Origin: Anaerolineae bacterium
Lineage (GTDB): Bacteria > Chloroflexota > Anaerolineae > JADYZS01
Direction: 5' to 3'
DNA length: 5,043 bases
Assembly (NCBI GenBank): GCA_020853075.1
Contig: JADYZS010000153.1
Span: forward strand, 1 to 5,043
The notes beneath the pieces are model-generated. The model was not told where the DNA came from. It did not search any database and worked only from the letters and a program-made list of their open reading frames with translations. The position numbers were made by a program, and so were the translations under genes. Of this stretch, positions 4,548-5,043 are shown in pieces (the first letter of the stretch is position 1; each line of letters begins with the position of its first letter).

Positions 4548-4623
4548 AGGCTATGCCGCAGGCATCCGCTGCCCCCTCTCTGCTCTCCTCCCATGATTTT
4601 TCGGATACGCTCTTAGGGTTTGT

Positions 4624-4632
4624 GGGGGGGGG
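4624..4632 (+). repeat. Run of nine G at the expected start of the lipoprotein gene
   Basis: A homopolymer of nine G lies 15 bases before the first candidate start codon. With ten G, GTG at 4622 would open in frame with the lipoprotein; with eight G, TTG would. The present length leaves neither in frame. Such tracts slip during replication and are also prone to sequencing error. Confidence 0.6.
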
Positions 4633-4647
4633 ACTAGGGACCGGCGT

Positions 4648-5043
4648 CTGGGTCTGATAGTGGGGTTGGTTATACTGGGCGGGATTCTGTTGGCGGCGTG
4701 TGGCTCCGGGAACCAGGCGGCTCCCAAAGGGGTGACGCTGGCTCCGGTGTCCGACTTACCTAAATGGGCGCAGAGCGCACCGGCCCGCGTGCGCACCGCC
4801 TACCAGTTCGCGGTGGCTTATCCCGAAGCCTTGCAGAACGTCCCCTGCTATTGCGGCTGTGGCTCCGTCGGCCACACCAGCAACCTCTCCTGCTACATCA
4901 AAGATGCGAAGCCTGAAGGCGCTCTGGCCTTTGATGACCATGCGCTAGGCTGTAGCATCTGCGTGGACATCGCCCAGGATGTGATGCGCATGGCCGGCGA
5001 AGGCCGGTCGGGGGCCGACATCCGGGCGGAGATCGTGGCCGCC
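4648..5043 (+). CDS. PCYCGC-family lipoprotein (C-terminus cut by window edge)
   Basis: Cys-rich lipoprotein of the PCYCGC family, whose function is not established. The frame is open to the right edge. Counting from CTG 4648 there is a hydrophobic signal (3-16), a lipobox LAAC with lipidated C18, then a linker and PCYCGC at 66-71. GHTSNLSCYIKD (75-86, C82) follows, and then FDDHALGCSIC (95-105). The Cys residues 67, 69, 71, 82, 102 and 105 and the His residues could bind a metal or form disulphides. The start is uncertain: no ATG exists between the in-frame stop at 4594 and the signal peptide. CTG 4648 has AGGGA seven bases upstream, and GTG 4660 is an alternative. Neither gives the usual basic N-region, whereas the preceding bases encode TRDRR, suggesting that the true start lies upstream across the nine-G run. 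Divergent to the SHOCT/Met-rich operon; a shared metal role is inference. Confidence 0.87.
   Translation, partial: MGLIVGLVILGGILLAACGSGNQAAPKGVTLAPVSDLPKWAQSAPARVRTAYQFAVAYPEALQNVPCYCGCGSVGHTSNLSCYIKDAKPEGALAFDDHALGCSICVDIAQDVMRMAGEGRSGADIRAEIVAA

Larger units (their letters stand above)
4422..4612. mobile_element. MITE-like element, 191 bp, with TIRs and TTA target duplication
   Basis: The ends are inverted repeats: GAGCCTATCCTAAAAAT at the left and, read inward from 4612, GAGCGTATCCGAAAAAT at the right, identical at 15 of 17 positions. It is flanked on both sides by TTA (4419-4421 and 4613-4615), the expected target duplication. There is no room for a transposase and no coding capacity, so it must be moved by an enzyme encoded elsewhere. 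Ends beginning GAGC with a 3-base TNA duplication fit the IS1031 group of the IS5 family, which is inference from general knowledge of that group. The inside is highly foldable (4460-4467 with 4564-4571; 4469-4496; 4532-4547). It interrupts a hairpin and lies between a promoter candidate and the lipoprotein gene. Confidence 0.82.
4395..4621. repeat. Inverted repeat (hairpin) split by the mobile element
   Basis: The left arm is AAATCCTAAAGGTCT (4395-4409), the spacer TCC, and the right arm AGACCTTTA (4413-4421) continued by GGGTTT (4616-4621) on the far side of the element. With the element and one TTA copy removed, the right arm becomes AGACCTTTAGGGTTT, complementary to the left arm over 15 bases except for one G-T wobble. 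In the present sequence only the first 10 bp (4400-4409 with 4413-4422) still pair. The original hairpin may have been a terminator, an attenuator or a dispersed intergenic repeat. Confidence 0.75.
4231..4647. other. Divergent intergenic region with a mobile element
   Basis: The region separates the minus-strand SHOCT operon from the plus-strand lipoprotein gene. I see no gene in it. It contains a promoter for each direction, small hairpins at 4319-4334 and 4344-4357, an interrupted inverted repeat, a 191-bp MITE-like element and a run of nine G. Long plus-strand open frames that cross it are not credible genes. Confidence 0.75.

Noticed and set aside
3998..4657. Plus-strand open frame of 219 codons running through the SHOCT gene and the MITE
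   Set aside because: It overlaps the well-supported SHOCT gene on the other strand and reads through palindromic mobile DNA; no ribosome binding site or family pattern.
1..5043. tRNA, rRNA or CRISPR array
   Set aside because: Reading both strands I saw no cloverleaf with a CCA-like end, no rRNA signature and no regularly spaced repeats of CRISPR size.

Overview
This is a bacterial chromosomal window of moderately high GC. It holds six complete protein genes, two partial genes at the edges and one small non-autonomous mobile element. Several things suggest a Chloroflexota (Anaerolineae-like) or similar environmental genome: short leaderless-style operons, a NarL-type regulator, a SHOCT/Met-rich pair, a PCYCGC lipoprotein and abundant intergenic palindromes. 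This assignment is an impression from gene style and is not proved by any marker gene.

Layout, left to right. (1) 1-630, minus: a NarL/LuxR-family response regulator cut by the left edge. It has an extended -10 promoter and a terminator-like hairpin just upstream. (2) 735-1640, minus: an unrecognised protein with three membrane segments and a large soluble domain, with its own promoter. (3) 1792-2796, minus: a tight three-gene operon transcribed in the order DUF3467-like protein, HicB-like protein, HicA-like protein. The gaps are 3 bp each. The operon is bounded by an extended -10 promoter with repeated GTAGAAC-type motifs and by a terminator. By eye it is lower in GC than its neighbours. (4) 2797-3101: intergenic, with promoter, palindromes and the terminator of the next gene. 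(5) 3102-4230, minus: a two-gene operon, first a SHOCT-domain membrane protein and then an exported Met/Gly-rich protein with two PepSY-like repeats. (6) 4231-4647: intergenic, carrying divergent promoters and a 191-bp MITE-like element with 17-bp terminal inverted repeats and a TTA target duplication. (7) 4648 to the right edge, plus: a lipoprotein of the PCYCGC family, partial, whose start codon is unclear.

How the parts may work together. The SHOCT protein, the Met-rich exported protein and the divergent Cys-rich PCYCGC lipoprotein look like an envelope metal-handling group, possibly for copper. This rests on residue composition and on the usual company such genes keep, not on a demonstrated function. 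The three-gene operon resembles a HicAB toxin-antitoxin pair with an extra DUF3467-like first gene and may be a separate accessory cassette. The most unusual spot is 4388-4660. There the mobile element sits inside one arm of a hairpin between a plausible promoter and the lipoprotein gene. Deleting the element and one TTA restores a 15-bp hairpin arm almost perfectly, and a run of nine G lies exactly where the lipoprotein start should be.
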